DNA from: Streptomyces sp. CB02959
Lineage (GTDB): Bacteria; Actinomycetota; Actinomycetes; Streptomycetales; Streptomycetaceae
DNA: 64,000 nucleotides
NCBI RefSeq assembly: GCF_002803155.1
Contig: NZ_NNBP01000002.1
Span: 124,001-188,000, forward strand
Direction of reading: 5' to 3'
In this document: in pieces, positions 1 through 8,587 of the stretch
Layout: the number at the start of each line of letters is the position of its first letter
How positions within the stretch are numbered: position 1 is the stretch's first letter
The notes under the pieces: generated by a model
Told to the model about the DNA's origin: nothing
Database searches by the model: none
The model's input: only the letters and a program-made list of their open reading frames with translations
Position numbers and translations under genes: made by a program

Positions 1-377
1 GCCAACTCCCACCGGTCGGCAGGTCGCAGCCCCAGCGGGACCAGCGCGGCGGCCACGCCCTGCCGCACGGTCGATCCGGCGAGCGGACCCGGATGGTCGC
101 CGTCGCCCGCGCCGAGCAGCCCGATCGACTCGGCGCGGATCCGGTCGAGCCGGGACGCGGTGACCATGGCCAGATCCGTACCGTCGAGCAGCACGCTGCC
201 GCGGGTCGGGCGCTCCAGCCCGCCCAGGATCCGCAGCAGCGTCGACGCGCCGGCGCCTGGCGGCCCCTGGACGGCGAGCGCGGTGCCGTACGGCACGGTG
301 AACCCGACGCCGGCCAGGGCCCGCACCGGCTCACCGCCTCGTCGGTAGTGCTTCGTCACGCCGCTCAGGTGGTACAC
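1..377 (-). CDS. ABC transporter ATP-binding protein, N-terminal part, degenerate ATPase motifs
   Basis: This is the N-terminal ~125 residues of a LolD/MacB-type ABC ATPase; the gene continues beyond the left edge. It starts at GTG (375-377) behind GGAGGAG. The sequence opens with VYHLSGVTKHYRRG and follows the fold of the family. The Walker A site reads GPPGAGAST, so the catalytic lysine of GxxGxGKST is alanine (codon GCG). At the Q-loop, where family members have FVFQ, this protein has LLGA, so the glutamine is missing too. The reading frame is otherwise intact with normal codon use. It may be an inactive ATPase paired with an active partner, or a gene losing function. The signature and Walker B motifs lie outside the window. 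Confidence 0.8.
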   Translation of the reverse strand, partial: MYHLSGVTKHYRRGGEPVRALAGVGFTVPYGTALAVQGPPGAGASTLLRILGGLERPTRGSVLLDGTDLAMVTASRLDRIRAESIGLLGAGDGDHPGPLAGSTVRQGVAAALVPLGLRPADRWEL

Positions 378-626
378 GGTGCCTCTCCTCCGGGCCGCCG
401 GACCGCGGCCCCGCGACCGACCGTAGCCACCCCGTGTGATCGGTCGATGAGCGGACGGTGAGAGGCCGATGAGAACGCCCGGCCGCCCCGCCACCCCCTG
501 GCGCGGGGCGCCCGGCCCGCGCCGGTGAGCGCGACCGGCCGACTGCCCACCGCGGGACGGCAGTTGGAGACGGCGCCCGGTGGTCGTACCGTTACCGGCA
601 CCGCAATCCGACGGGAAGAGTGGGGA

Positions 627-1445
627 ATGAGCCAAGAAATCCGGCCGCTGTCCAGCGCTGTTGACGTGAGCATACCGAGCGTCGCCCGGATGTACGACTA
701 CTACCTGGGCGGCAAGGACAACTACGCGGTGGACCGCGAGGCGTGCGAGCAGCTGAGCAAGGTCGTCCCGAGCACCCAGGTGCTGGCCCTCAACAACCGG
801 CGGTTCCTGCGCCGGGCGGTCCGCTGGCTGGCCCGCGAGCAGGGCATCCGGCAGTTCGTCGACCACGGTTCCGGCCTGCCGACGCAGGACAACGTCCACC
901 AGGTCGCCCAGCAGGTCGATCCCCGGTCCCGCGTGGTGTACGTCGACAACGACCCCATCGTGCTGGCGCACGGCCGGGCCCTGCTGGAGGAGAACGAGAA
1001 CACCGCCGTCATCCAGGCCGACATGCGGGACACCGACGGCATCTTCGGCAGCCCGGAGGTCCGTCGGCTGATAGACCTCGACGAGCCGGTCGCCGCGCTC
1101 TTCGTCTCCGTGCTGCACTGCATCCCGGACGCCGACGACCCCGCCGCGCTGGTGCGCCGGGTGGCCGAACGGCTGGTTCCAGGAAGCTTCCTGGTGGTGT
1201 GTCAGCTGGTCAGCGAGGACGCCGCGACGCGGGACTTCGTCACGGAGTTCATGCGGGTCAGCACCCACGGGAACTGGGGTCGGGTGCGGCAGCAGCACGA
1301 GCTGCGGGGCTACCTGGACGGGCTGGAGATCCAGGAGCCGGGGTTGATGGAGGTCTCGACCTGGCGGCCGGACCCGTCGGATGTCGGCCCCAGGCAGCTG
1401 ACGCAGGAGTGGATCGAATACGGGGGCGTGGCCCGGAAGCCGTAG
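627..1445 (+). CDS. SAM-dependent methyltransferase, DUF574 family
   Basis: The product (272 aa) belongs to the actinobacterial DUF574 (Methyltransf_19) group of predicted SAM-dependent methyltransferases, which is strongly expanded in Streptomyces. The N-terminal block RMYDYYLGGKDNYAVDRE is the hallmark of the family. It is followed by DHGSGLPTQDNVH (SAM-binding loop) and VVYVDNDPIVLAH (acidic residue of strand 2). The length is normal. The ATG at 627 is preceded by GGAAGAG; the open frame extends upstream to a GTG at 525 but that part is not conserved-looking. The substrate is unknown for nearly all members. It is a single-gene unit next to a WhiJ-like regulator, a common setting for this family. 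Confidence 0.88.
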   Translation: MSQEIRPLSSAVDVSIPSVARMYDYYLGGKDNYAVDREACEQLSKVVPSTQVLALNNRRFLRRAVRWLAREQGIRQFVDHGSGLPTQDNVHQVAQQVDPRSRVVYVDNDPIVLAHGRALLEENENTAVIQADMRDTDGIFGSPEVRRLIDLDEPVAALFVSVLHCIPDADDPAALVRRVAERLVPGSFLVVCQLVSEDAATRDFVTEFMRVSTHGNWGRVRQQHELRGYLDGLEIQEPGLMEVSTWRPDPSDVGPRQLTQEWIEYGGVARKP

Positions 1446-1501
1446 CGGCTCGCAGGACGCGGAGGGGGCGGGGCGGGCGCGGGGGGCTCGTCCCGCGGCC
1501 G

Positions 1502-2410
1502 TCAACTCCCCTGTTCCAGCAGCCGTTCCAGAATGGCCAGCGACTCCCGCGGGGACTCGGCCTGGGCGCTGAGCCGGTCCATCACCACCAGGTAGTGGTC
1601 GACGTCGTCCCGCTTGTCCAGGTAGAGCGCGCTGGTCAGCTGCTCCAGGTAGACGATGTCCGGGAGGTCGGGCTCCTGGAAGCGGAGGACGGTGATCGGC
1701 CCGCCCGCCGCGGCGAGGCCGCCGAGGGCGAACGGCGCGACCTGGAGGGTGATGCCGGGGCGCCGCGCCATCTCCAGCAGATGCCGGAGCTGACCGGCCA
1801 TCACCTCCGGTCCGCCCAGCGGGCGGCGCAGGCACGCCTCGTCGAGGATGGCCCACAACCGGGGCGCGTCGTCGAGCTCCAGCAGCCGCTGCCGTGCCAT
1901 CCGCAGCTCCACCCGCTGGTCGTTCTCCTCCGGGGTGGAGCCCGGGTGTCCCAGCAGCGCCACCGCGCGGGCGTACTCCGGCGTCTGCAACAGGCCGGGG
2001 ACGAACTGGACTTCGTAGGTGCGGATCACCGAGGCGGCCGACTCCAGCCCGAGGTGGGTCTCGAACCAGCTGGGCAGGACGTCGCCGTACTGGTGCCACC
2101 AGCCGGGCGTACCGGTCCGGCGGGCGAGGGTGAGGAAGGTGGCCCGGGCGGTGCTGTCGATCACGCCGTACAGCGTGAGCAGATCGGCGACGTCGCGTTC
2201 CTTGCAGCTCACCCGGCCCAGTTCGAGGCGGCTGATCTTGGCGTGGGAGGCGCGGATGGCGTCACCGGCGGCCTCGCGGGTGATGCCGGCGGCCTCCCGC
2301 AGCCGGCGCAGCTGGGTGCCCAGCACGATGCGCAGGACGGTGGGGCCGCCGCGCGGATGTTCCAGATAGCGGCGCAGGGACAGATCACTGCTCGACTGCG
2401 CGGCGCTCAT
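1502..2410 (-). CDS. XRE-type helix-turn-helix regulator with DUF5753 domain (WhiJ-like)
   Basis: This 302-aa regulator has an N-terminal Xre helix-turn-helix (about residues 22-80, with LGTQLRRLREAAGIT and the recognition region SHAKISRLELGR). The C-terminal ~190 residues are a DUF5753 domain. This is the architecture of WhiJ and its many Streptomyces paralogues, which act with a small DUF397/BldB-like protein and control development or antibiotic production. The ATG at 2410 follows GGGGAG; an upstream in-frame GTG at 2479 has no better site. The DUF397 gene lies just upstream on the same strand, and a HATPase gene is divergent from it. Confidence 0.88.
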   Translation of the reverse strand: MSAAQSSSDLSLRRYLEHPRGGPTVLRIVLGTQLRRLREAAGITREAAGDAIRASHAKISRLELGRVSCKERDVADLLTLYGVIDSTARATFLTLARRTGTPGWWHQYGDVLPSWFETHLGLESAASVIRTYEVQFVPGLLQTPEYARAVALLGHPGSTPEENDQRVELRMARQRLLELDDAPRLWAILDEACLRRPLGGPEVMAGQLRHLLEMARRPGITLQVAPFALGGLAAAGGPITVLRFQEPDLPDIVYLEQLTSALYLDKRDDVDHYLVVMDRLSAQAESPRESLAILERLLEQGS

Positions 2411-2533
2411 AGCTGACTCCCCTGAGTGGTCGGGTGAACGCCCAGTGTCCCATTGCCCGGAGGAGGCGTACACCTGCACCGACTATCCGGCCGACATATG
2501 CCTCAGTTATTGCGCCCGAGGACGGTCGTCTGG

Positions 2534-2779
2534 TCAGTCGCAGGGGAACAGGTCATCGAATTCGCCGTCCTTGGCGCCTTGGACGAAGGCGGCCAAGGCG
2601 GCGCGCGGGTAGATCAGCGCCGGGCCGGAGGTGTGGCGCGAGTTGCGTACCGCGACCCCGCCATCCGAAAGAAGCGCCAGCTCAACGCAGTTGCCACTGG
2701 GGTTGCTGCGGCGGCTCTTGCGCCAGACCGCACCTTCGATATCGGTTGCCGGCATTCCGTTGGTCATCGACTCCATCAC
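2534..2779 (-). CDS. DUF397 small protein, partner of the WhiJ-like regulator
   Basis: The gene encodes an 81-aa DUF397 protein. The family core is visible as WRKSRRSNPSGNCVELA, then VAVRNSR, and a C-terminal FVQGAKDGEFDDL. DUF397 proteins are small, often acidic, and in Streptomyces almost always sit beside an Xre/DUF5753 gene, as here (it ends 123 bp before the regulator starts). They are thought to modulate that regulator. An AAGGGAG site precedes both a GTG (2780-2782) and this ATG, so the start may be one codon further upstream. Confidence 0.85.
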   Translation of the reverse strand: MMESMTNGMPATDIEGAVWRKSRRSNPSGNCVELALLSDGGVAVRNSRHTSGPALIYPRAALAAFVQGAKDGEFDDLFPCD

Positions 2780-2889
2780 GACTGCTCCCTTGGTGGGGGG
2801 TGTGCTCGGGACCGGTCCGGGGCCGTGATCACGGGTGGCGTGATCCTGCCCCTGGGTGGCCGCCCGTACCGATGTAATTGCAGATGCAC

Positions 2890-2919
2890 TTGCAGCGTTG
2901 GACGGCCGACGAGGATATT
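2890..2919 (+). promoter_or_regulatory. candidate promoter for the HATPase gene
   Basis: TTGCAG (2890-2895) and GATATT (2914-2919) are separated by 18 bp in a locally AT-richer stretch between the divergent DUF397 and HATPase genes. A second TTGCAG lies at about 2875-2880. This is inferred from sequence only. Confidence 0.3.
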
Positions 2920-3047
2920 AGCCCTCCGGGGCGGCCCCGCCCAGACCGTCCGGACGCGCCCAACTCGTATGCCCCTCCGCGGAGATCGTGATGACCACAC
3001 ACCCGGCACAGTCCGAGCGCGACGTCCTCCGGGAAGGAGGGGAGCCA

Positions 3048-3521
3048 GTGACCGGCGACACCGGACGGCAGACGTGGTGGATGCCGGGACCGGACGGCTT
3101 CGCGGCCTGTGCGCTCAGCGGCGCGGCCTGCACCGTGGCGGAGGCCCGCCGGTTCACCCGGACCACCCTCGACGCCTGGCGGATGTGTCCCGGTCTCGCC
3201 GAGAACGCGGTCCTGATCGTCTCCGAACTCGTCACCAACGCCCTCCGGTACGGCGCCTCGAACCCCTGCGTCACCGGCCTCGACTCCCTTTTCGACGAGC
3301 GGTTCTGCCATGCCTGGCTGGCGCTGACCCGGCAGGAGCGCGGGGTGCTGTGCGCGGTCTCGGACGGCGGGACCCAGGCGCCCGTGCTGCGGCCGCAGCA
3401 CGCCCTGGCCGAGTCCGGGCGCGGGCTCCACCTCGTCGACCGCCTCAGCGACTCCTGGGGCTGGACGCCGCCCGACCAGTCGGGGAAGACGGTGTGGGCC
3501 ACGGTGGTGGCGGCCGGCTGA
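3048..3521 (+). CDS. HATPase_c ATP-binding protein (RsbW-like anti-sigma/regulatory kinase)
   Basis: This 157-aa protein is a stand-alone GHKL-type ATP-binding domain of the RsbW/SpoIIAB class. The N-box is VSELVTNALRYG, the G1 region AVSDGGTQAP, and the G2 region ESGRGLHLVDRL. Streptomyces has dozens of these; some are anti-sigma factors and many have no known partner. The GTG at 3048 is chosen because AAGGAGGGG lies 7 nt upstream. In-frame GTG/ATG codons at 2988/2991 with a weaker GGAG are alternatives and would add 19-20 residues. It is divergent from the DUF397/WhiJ-like pair, giving the three-part module known from whiJ-type loci. Confidence 0.82.
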   Translation: MTGDTGRQTWWMPGPDGFAACALSGAACTVAEARRFTRTTLDAWRMCPGLAENAVLIVSELVTNALRYGASNPCVTGLDSLFDERFCHAWLALTRQERGVLCAVSDGGTQAPVLRPQHALAESGRGLHLVDRLSDSWGWTPPDQSGKTVWATVVAAG

Positions 3522-3552
3522 GGGGCCGCGTTCCCCGGCGCGGGCGCGCGGG

Positions 3553-3915
3553 TCAGTCGCCGCGCAGGAGGTAGTCGTCGCGGACCGCGGAGGGGTCGGC
3601 GAACGGCCCGTTGCCGAAAGCGTGCAGGGCGATGGAGAGTTCGTTCGCGGCCGGTCCCTGTTCCGGATGGGCCGCGAAGTCCCCGTCTCTGGCGTTCAGT
3701 TGACGTTGCACGCCGCGCTGGCAGAGCTTGGCCAACTGGTCCGCCTCGACCGCGGACAGCGACAGTCCGGGCCGCAGCTGGACGTGGACCACGGGTCGCG
3801 CCTCCAGGTCGCCGCCCGGGTCCAGGGTGAGTCGGAACCCCACGATCAGCCCGGCCAGCGGATTGCCCTCGAAGAGTCCGCGCTCGACGTCCTGCGGATA
3901 GCTGTTGGCGCCCAT
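3553..3915 (-). CDS. conserved hypothetical protein (120 aa)
   Basis: I do not recognise this family. The 120-aa product starts MGANSYPQDVERGLFEGNPL and has no signal peptide or membrane segment. Its middle is hydrophobic (LAGLIVGFRLTLDPGGD) and could form beta strands. The end is acidic (VRDDYLLRGD). The ATG follows GGGAG with good spacing. Codon third positions are strongly GC, as expected for a real gene. It lies downstream of and on the same strand as 3993-5165, with a 77-bp gap, so the two could be cotranscribed. Confidence 0.65.
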   Translation of the reverse strand: MGANSYPQDVERGLFEGNPLAGLIVGFRLTLDPGGDLEARPVVHVQLRPGLSLSAVEADQLAKLCQRGVQRQLNARDGDFAAHPEQGPAANELSIALHAFGNGPFADPSAVRDDYLLRGD

Positions 3916-3992
3916 GGTGACTCCCGGCCCCGAACGGTGGGTTGCACCGTCATCTTCGGGGCCCGGCACCCGGGCGTCATGAGTCCGGCTAC

Positions 3993-5165
3993 TCAGCTCC
4001 GCGGGTGGGTACCCGCGCCCGGTGCCGGCGCGACCAGGGTCCGCTCGACGCACGCCACGGCGGTGTACGCGCCGAACGCGGCGAGGCGCAGCAGCGCGGC
4101 GTCGTCGGACGCCCCGTCGGGGGCCGTCAGACGCCAGAACTCGACGTCGGAAGCGGCGAGTTGGGCCGGGTTCAGGGCCGTCAGCAGGGCCACCGCGGCG
4201 GCCGGGCGGTCGGCGCCGCGCAGCCCGGCCAGTGCGGTGTAGAGCCAGCCGCGGGCGTCGGGCCGACGGTCGCCCGACCCGGTGCCGGGCGGCCGCCCGC
4301 CGTGCGCGGCGACGACCGTTTGCACCCGCCGCCGGGCGGTGTCGGTGAGCGCCCGGTCGTCGCCCGTCGCCGCGCACCGCAGCGCCGCCAGCCCCGCGCC
4401 CAGCGGCGCCCCGCCGGCCCAGGACGGCTCCGGGCCGACGGCCGCCGGCAGCAGCGACAGGCTCTCCCCGGGACGCGGTGCGCGCGCCCGCCCCGGCCGT
4501 GCCGCGGCCCGGCCGCCCAGGAGGCGCCACGCCCGGCCCGGCGCGCCGTGACCGGCCCGCGCGGACAGCAGCGCCGAGCCGAGCCGGGAGAGGAAGTGGG
4601 CGGTCAGGGCGGTGCCCAGGAACTCGGCGGCGTGGTCGGCGGCGAAGGGGCGGTCGTCCGGCGGGCCGTCCGGGCCGGCCGTGGCGGCGCCCCAGGCCAG
4701 CAGCCGGGCGTGGCCGGGCTCCCCGGGCGTACCGCCGTCGCGGACGGTCCGGGCCAGCGCGGGGTGGCCGTCGGTGTGCAGCGCCCGGACGTGGGTGCGC
4801 AGCACCGGCCCGCATCCCAGGGCCCGCGCCACACCGGCCGCGACCAGCTCCTTGTCCCGGCGCGGCGCCGGGTCGACCAGCAGGGACTCGCGGACCGCCA
4901 CCCAGGTCGCGCACAGCAGCTCGGGCGCGCCGTACAGCAGCCGGAACTCCGGGGGGATCTCGCCCTCGCCGAAGTGGTCCGCCAACTGGGCGTGTATGGC
5001 GCGTAGTTGACCGGATCCGCCGGTGAGGGGATCCACGGTGGCGGTGTGCGGGAAGGGGCTCGGCACGGCGGTCTCCAGTTCGGGTGCGGCGACCCCACGA
5101 CGGCCGCCTCCGGAGTTGATCATCGCCGTGCGGAGTGCGTCCGGGCGTCGTACGGAGGGCGACAC
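3993..5165 (-). CDS. AhpD/carboxymuconolactone-decarboxylase-like protein
   Basis: The predicted 390-aa protein resembles the AhpD/CMD alpha-helical fold. The recognisable block is ELLCATWVAVRESLL followed by RRDKELVAAGVARALGC and a histidine seven residues after that cysteine. The AhpD motif CxxCxxxH would need a second cysteine, which is valine here, so the peroxidase site is incomplete. A second half-repeat with lower similarity fills the C-terminus. No enzyme activity can be assigned. The start is uncertain: the GTG at 5165 has AGGGGG only 3 nt upstream, while the ATG at 5123 has no clear ribosome site. Confidence 0.6.
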   Translation of the reverse strand: MSPSVRRPDALRTAMINSGGGRRGVAAPELETAVPSPFPHTATVDPLTGGSGQLRAIHAQLADHFGEGEIPPEFRLLYGAPELLCATWVAVRESLLVDPAPRRDKELVAAGVARALGCGPVLRTHVRALHTDGHPALARTVRDGGTPGEPGHARLLAWGAATAGPDGPPDDRPFAADHAAEFLGTALTAHFLSRLGSALLSARAGHGAPGRAWRLLGGRAAARPGRARAPRPGESLSLLPAAVGPEPSWAGGAPLGAGLAALRCAATGDDRALTDTARRRVQTVVAAHGGRPPGTGSGDRRPDARGWLYTALAGLRGADRPAAAVALLTALNPAQLAASDVEFWRLTAPDGASDDAALLRLAAFGAYTAVACVERTLVAPAPGAGTHPRS

Positions 5166-5300
5166 TTCCCCCTACCGCACCCGGAGTGTGACCGGATTCC
5201 GCCTCCACCCACCGGAGTAGGGGAGACCCGTAGGGGAACCCCGGGACGGCTCGTCCGGGCGGCGGCCGGTACCGGCGTCAGGCGATCGGCCGCCGCCCGC

Positions 5301-6344
5301 TCACGCCCCGCCCGCCACCGCCCCGGGCACCCCGTCGACCGGGCTTCCGGCCGGGCCGTCGCCCAGGCCGAAGGCGGACAGCAGCCGCTCCGCCGCCAGC
5401 GTCGCGGTGATCTCGCCCGCCCGGACCGCCCGTTCGACCTCCGGCCCCAGCCGGCGGACGTCCGGATGCTCCTGGAGGCGGTCGATCAACCGCTCCCGGA
5501 CCATCGACCAGGTCCAGTCGACCTGCTGGGCCCGGCGCCGCTCGGCGAGCGCGCCGGTGGAGTCCAGCAGGGTGCGGTGCTGCTCGATCCGCTCCCACAC
5601 CGTCTTCAGACCGGTGCCCTCGCGGGCGCTGCAGGTGAGTACCGGCGGGGTCCATGCCGCGTCGGCCGGCTGCAGCAGGCGCAGCGCACCGGCGAGTTCA
5701 CGCGCCGCCGAGCGGGCGTCCCGTTCGTGCGGGCCGTCCGCCTTGTTGACCGACACCAGGTCCGCCAGCTCCAGGACGCCCTTCTTGATGCCCTGCAACT
5801 GGTCGCCGGTGCGGGCCAGCGTCAGCAGCAGGAACGTGTCGACCATGCCCGCGACGGTGGTCTCCGACTGGCCGACACCGACCGTCTCCACCAGGACCAC
5901 GTCGTACCCCGCGGCCTCCATCACCACGATCGACTCCCGGGTCGCCCGCGCCACCCCGCCCAGCGTGCCGGACGTGGGGGAGGGGCGGACGAAGGCCGCC
6001 GGATCGGTCGCCAGCCGCTCCATCCGGGTCTTGTCACCCAGGATGGAACCGCCGGTCCGGCTGGAGGACGGATCGACGGCCAGCACCGCCACCCGGTGCC
6101 CCATCCCGGTCAGCAGCGAGCCCAGGGCGTCGATGAAGGTGGACTTGCCGACGCCCGGAACCCCGCTGATGCCCACCCGCCGGGCCGCCCCGGAGTACGG
6201 CAGCAGCCGCACCAACAGCTCCTGGGCCGCCGCCCGGTGGTCGGCGCGAGTGGACTCGACCAGGGTGACCGCGCGGGCGATCCAGGCCCGGGAGCCCGCC
6301 CGCACCCCCTCGGCGTACCGGTCGACATCGATCCTCGCAGGCAT
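5301..6344 (-). CDS. meaB: methylmalonyl-CoA mutase-associated GTPase MeaB
   Basis: MeaB is a G3E-family GTPase chaperone that loads and protects adenosylcobalamin on methylmalonyl-CoA mutase. The 347-aa protein has the P-loop GVPGVGKST, the switch region DPSSSRTGGSILGDKTRM, ETVGVGQSE (Walker B region) and NKAD for guanine specificity. It starts 11 bp after the mutB stop on the same strand, so it is the third gene of the mutA-mutB-meaB operon. Its job follows directly from that position. The length is normal for the family. Confidence 0.95.
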   Translation of the reverse strand: MPARIDVDRYAEGVRAGSRAWIARAVTLVESTRADHRAAAQELLVRLLPYSGAARRVGISGVPGVGKSTFIDALGSLLTGMGHRVAVLAVDPSSSRTGGSILGDKTRMERLATDPAAFVRPSPTSGTLGGVARATRESIVVMEAAGYDVVLVETVGVGQSETTVAGMVDTFLLLTLARTGDQLQGIKKGVLELADLVSVNKADGPHERDARSAARELAGALRLLQPADAAWTPPVLTCSAREGTGLKTVWERIEQHRTLLDSTGALAERRRAQQVDWTWSMVRERLIDRLQEHPDVRRLGPEVERAVRAGEITATLAAERLLSAFGLGDGPAGSPVDGVPGAVAGGA

Positions 6345-6355
6345 GGCCCTCCGCT

Positions 6356-8587
6356 CTACAGCTCGTGGCCGAGGACCGTCGCCAGGTCCCGCACCAGGTC
6401 GTGGGCCGCGTCCGGGATGACCGTGCCGGGCAGGAACACCGCGGCGGCGCCCATGTCCCGCAGCGGCTGGACGTCCTGCGGCGGGATCACCCCGCCGACC
6501 ACGATGGTGATGTCCTCCCGGTCCTCCGCCGCCAGCGCCTCCCGCAGCGCCGGCACCAGCGTCAGGTGGCCGGCCGCCAGCGAGGACACCCCGACGATGT
6601 GCACGTCGGCCTCCACCGCCTGCCGGGCCACCTCGGCCGGGGTCTGGAACAGCGGGCCGACATCCACGTCGAAGCCCAGGTCGGCGAAGGCCGTGGCGAT
6701 CACCTTCTGGCCGCGGTCGTGGCCGTCCTGGCCCATCTTGGCCACCAGGATGCGCGGCCGGCGGCCCTCGGCGCGCTCGAACGCGGCCACCAGCTCGCGG
6801 GTGCGCTCGACCCCCGACGAGGGGCCCGCTTCGTCTCGGTACACACCGGAGATGGTACGGATCTGACCGGAGTGGCGGCCGTACACCTCCTCCAGGGCGT
6901 CCGAGATCTCCCCGACGGTCGCCATCGCGCGGGCCGCGTCCACCGCCAGCGCGAGCAGATTGCCCTCAAGTCCCTGGCCGGGCCCGGACTTCGCCGCCTC
7001 GGTGAGCGCCCGCAGCGCCCGCCGGCAGGCGTCCTCGTCGCGCTCCGCGCGCAGCCGCTTGAGCTTCTCGATCTGCTGCGCCCGCACCGCGGAGTTGTCG
7101 ACCTTGAGGACCTCGATCTCCTCGTCGGTCTCCACCCGGTACTTGTTGACGCCGATCAGCGCCTGCCGCCCCGAGTCGATCCGCGCCTGCGTGCGCGCCG
7201 CCGCCTCCTCGACCCGCATCTTCGGGATGCCCGCGTCGATCGCCTTGGCCATCCCGCCGGCCGCCTCGACCTCCTCGATGTGCGCCCAGGCCCGGCGCGC
7301 CAGGTCGTGGGTGAGCCGCTCGACGTACGCGCTGCCGCCCCACGGGTCGATCACCCGGCAGGTGCCCGACTCCTGCTGGAGGAAGAGCTGCGTGTTGCGG
7401 GCGATCCGCGCCGAGAAGTCGGTGGGCAGCGCCAGCGCCTCGTCGAGCGCGTTGGTGTGCAGCGACTGGGTGTGGCCCTGGGTCGCGGCCATCGCCTCCA
7501 CGCACGTCCGGGTGACGTTGTTGAACACGTCCTGCGCCGTCAGCGACCAGCCCGACGTCTGCGAATGGGTGCGCAGCGAAAGGGACTTGGGGTTCTTCGG
7601 GTCGAACTTCTGGACCAGCCGCGCCCACAGCAGCCGGGCCGCGCGGAGTTTGGCGACCTCCATGAAGAAGTTCATGCCGATCGCCCAGAAGAACGACAGC
7701 CGCGGCGCGAACGCGTCCACGTCCATCCCCGCCGCCATGCCCGCCCGCAGGTACTCCACCCCGTCGGCGAGGGTGTACGCCAGCTCCAGGTCGGCCGTCG
7801 CGCCCGCCTCCTGGATGTGGTACCCGGAGATCGAGATGGAGTTGTACCGCGGCATCTTCTGCGAGGTGTACGCGAAGATGTCGGAGATGATCCGCATCGA
7901 GGGCTGCGGCGGATAGATGTAGGTGTTGCGGACCATGAACTCCTTGAGGATGTCGTTCTGGATGGTCCCGGCCAGCTTCTCGGGCGGTACGCCCTGCTCC
8001 TCGGCGGCCACGATGTACAGGGCGAGAACGGGCAGCACCGCGCCGTTCATCGTCATCGACACCGTCATCTTGTCCAGCGGGATGCCCTCGAAGAGCTGCC
8101 GCATGTCGTAGATCGAGTCGATCGCCACGCCCGCCATGCCGACGTCACCGGTCACCCGCGGGTGGTCGCTGTCGTAGCCGCGGTGGGTGGGCAGGTCGAA
8201 GGCGACCGACAGGCCCTTCTGCCCGGCGGCGAGGTTGCGCCGGTAGAAGGCGTTGGACTCCTCGGCGGTGGAGAAGCCCGCGTACTGCCGGATCGTCCAG
8301 GGCTGGTTGACGTACATCGTCGGGTACGGACCGCGCAGATACGGCGCGATGCCCGGGTACGTGCCCAGGAAGTCCAGGCCGTCGACGTCGGCCGCGGTGT
8401 ACAGCGGCTTGACGTCGATGCCCTCCGGCGTCTCCCACGTCAGGTCCGCGACGCTCTTGCCGGTGGCCTGCTGGACCGCCTCCGCCCACCGGGCCCCGTC
8501 GCCGGAGGCTCCCGCCCCGGACAGGTCGCCCAGCTCCACCGCGCTGAAGTCGGGGATGGCGCCCTCTCGCCGTGCCGTCTCCGTCAT
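6356..8587 (-). CDS. mutB: methylmalonyl-CoA mutase, large (catalytic) subunit
   Basis: This 743-aa subunit interconverts succinyl-CoA and (R)-methylmalonyl-CoA, linking the TCA cycle to propionate metabolism and polyketide extender supply. The N-terminal TIM-barrel substrate domain is seen from [19 protein letters not shown] onward. The C-terminal B12 domain (from about residue 610) has DGHDRG, the DxHxxG histidine ligand motif, followed by the conserved serine (VGVSSL) and VVGGV. The ATG at 8585-8587 overlaps the mutA stop as ATGA, so translation is coupled. The reading frame is open far upstream, but that part is a shadow of mutA. Confidence 0.96.
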   Translation of the reverse strand: MTETARREGAIPDFSAVELGDLSGAGASGDGARWAEAVQQATGKSVADLTWETPEGIDVKPLYTAADVDGLDFLGTYPGIAPYLRGPYPTMYVNQPWTIRQYAGFSTAEESNAFYRRNLAAGQKGLSVAFDLPTHRGYDSDHPRVTGDVGMAGVAIDSIYDMRQLFEGIPLDKMTVSMTMNGAVLPVLALYIVAAEEQGVPPEKLAGTIQNDILKEFMVRNTYIYPPQPSMRIISDIFAYTSQKMPRYNSISISGYHIQEAGATADLELAYTLADGVEYLRAGMAAGMDVDAFAPRLSFFWAIGMNFFMEVAKLRAARLLWARLVQKFDPKNPKSLSLRTHSQTSGWSLTAQDVFNNVTRTCVEAMAATQGHTQSLHTNALDEALALPTDFSARIARNTQLFLQQESGTCRVIDPWGGSAYVERLTHDLARRAWAHIEEVEAAGGMAKAIDAGIPKMRVEEAAARTQARIDSGRQALIGVNKYRVETDEEIEVLKVDNSAVRAQQIEKLKRLRAERDEDACRRALRALTEAAKSGPGQGLEGNLLALAVDAARAMATVGEISDALEEVYGRHSGQIRTISGVYRDEAGPSSGVERTRELVAAFERAEGRRPRILVAKMGQDGHDRGQKVIATAFADLGFDVDVGPLFQTPAEVARQAVEADVHIVGVSSLAAGHLTLVPALREALAAEDREDITIVVGGVIPPQDVQPLRDMGAAAVFLPGTVIPDAAHDLVRDLATVLGHEL

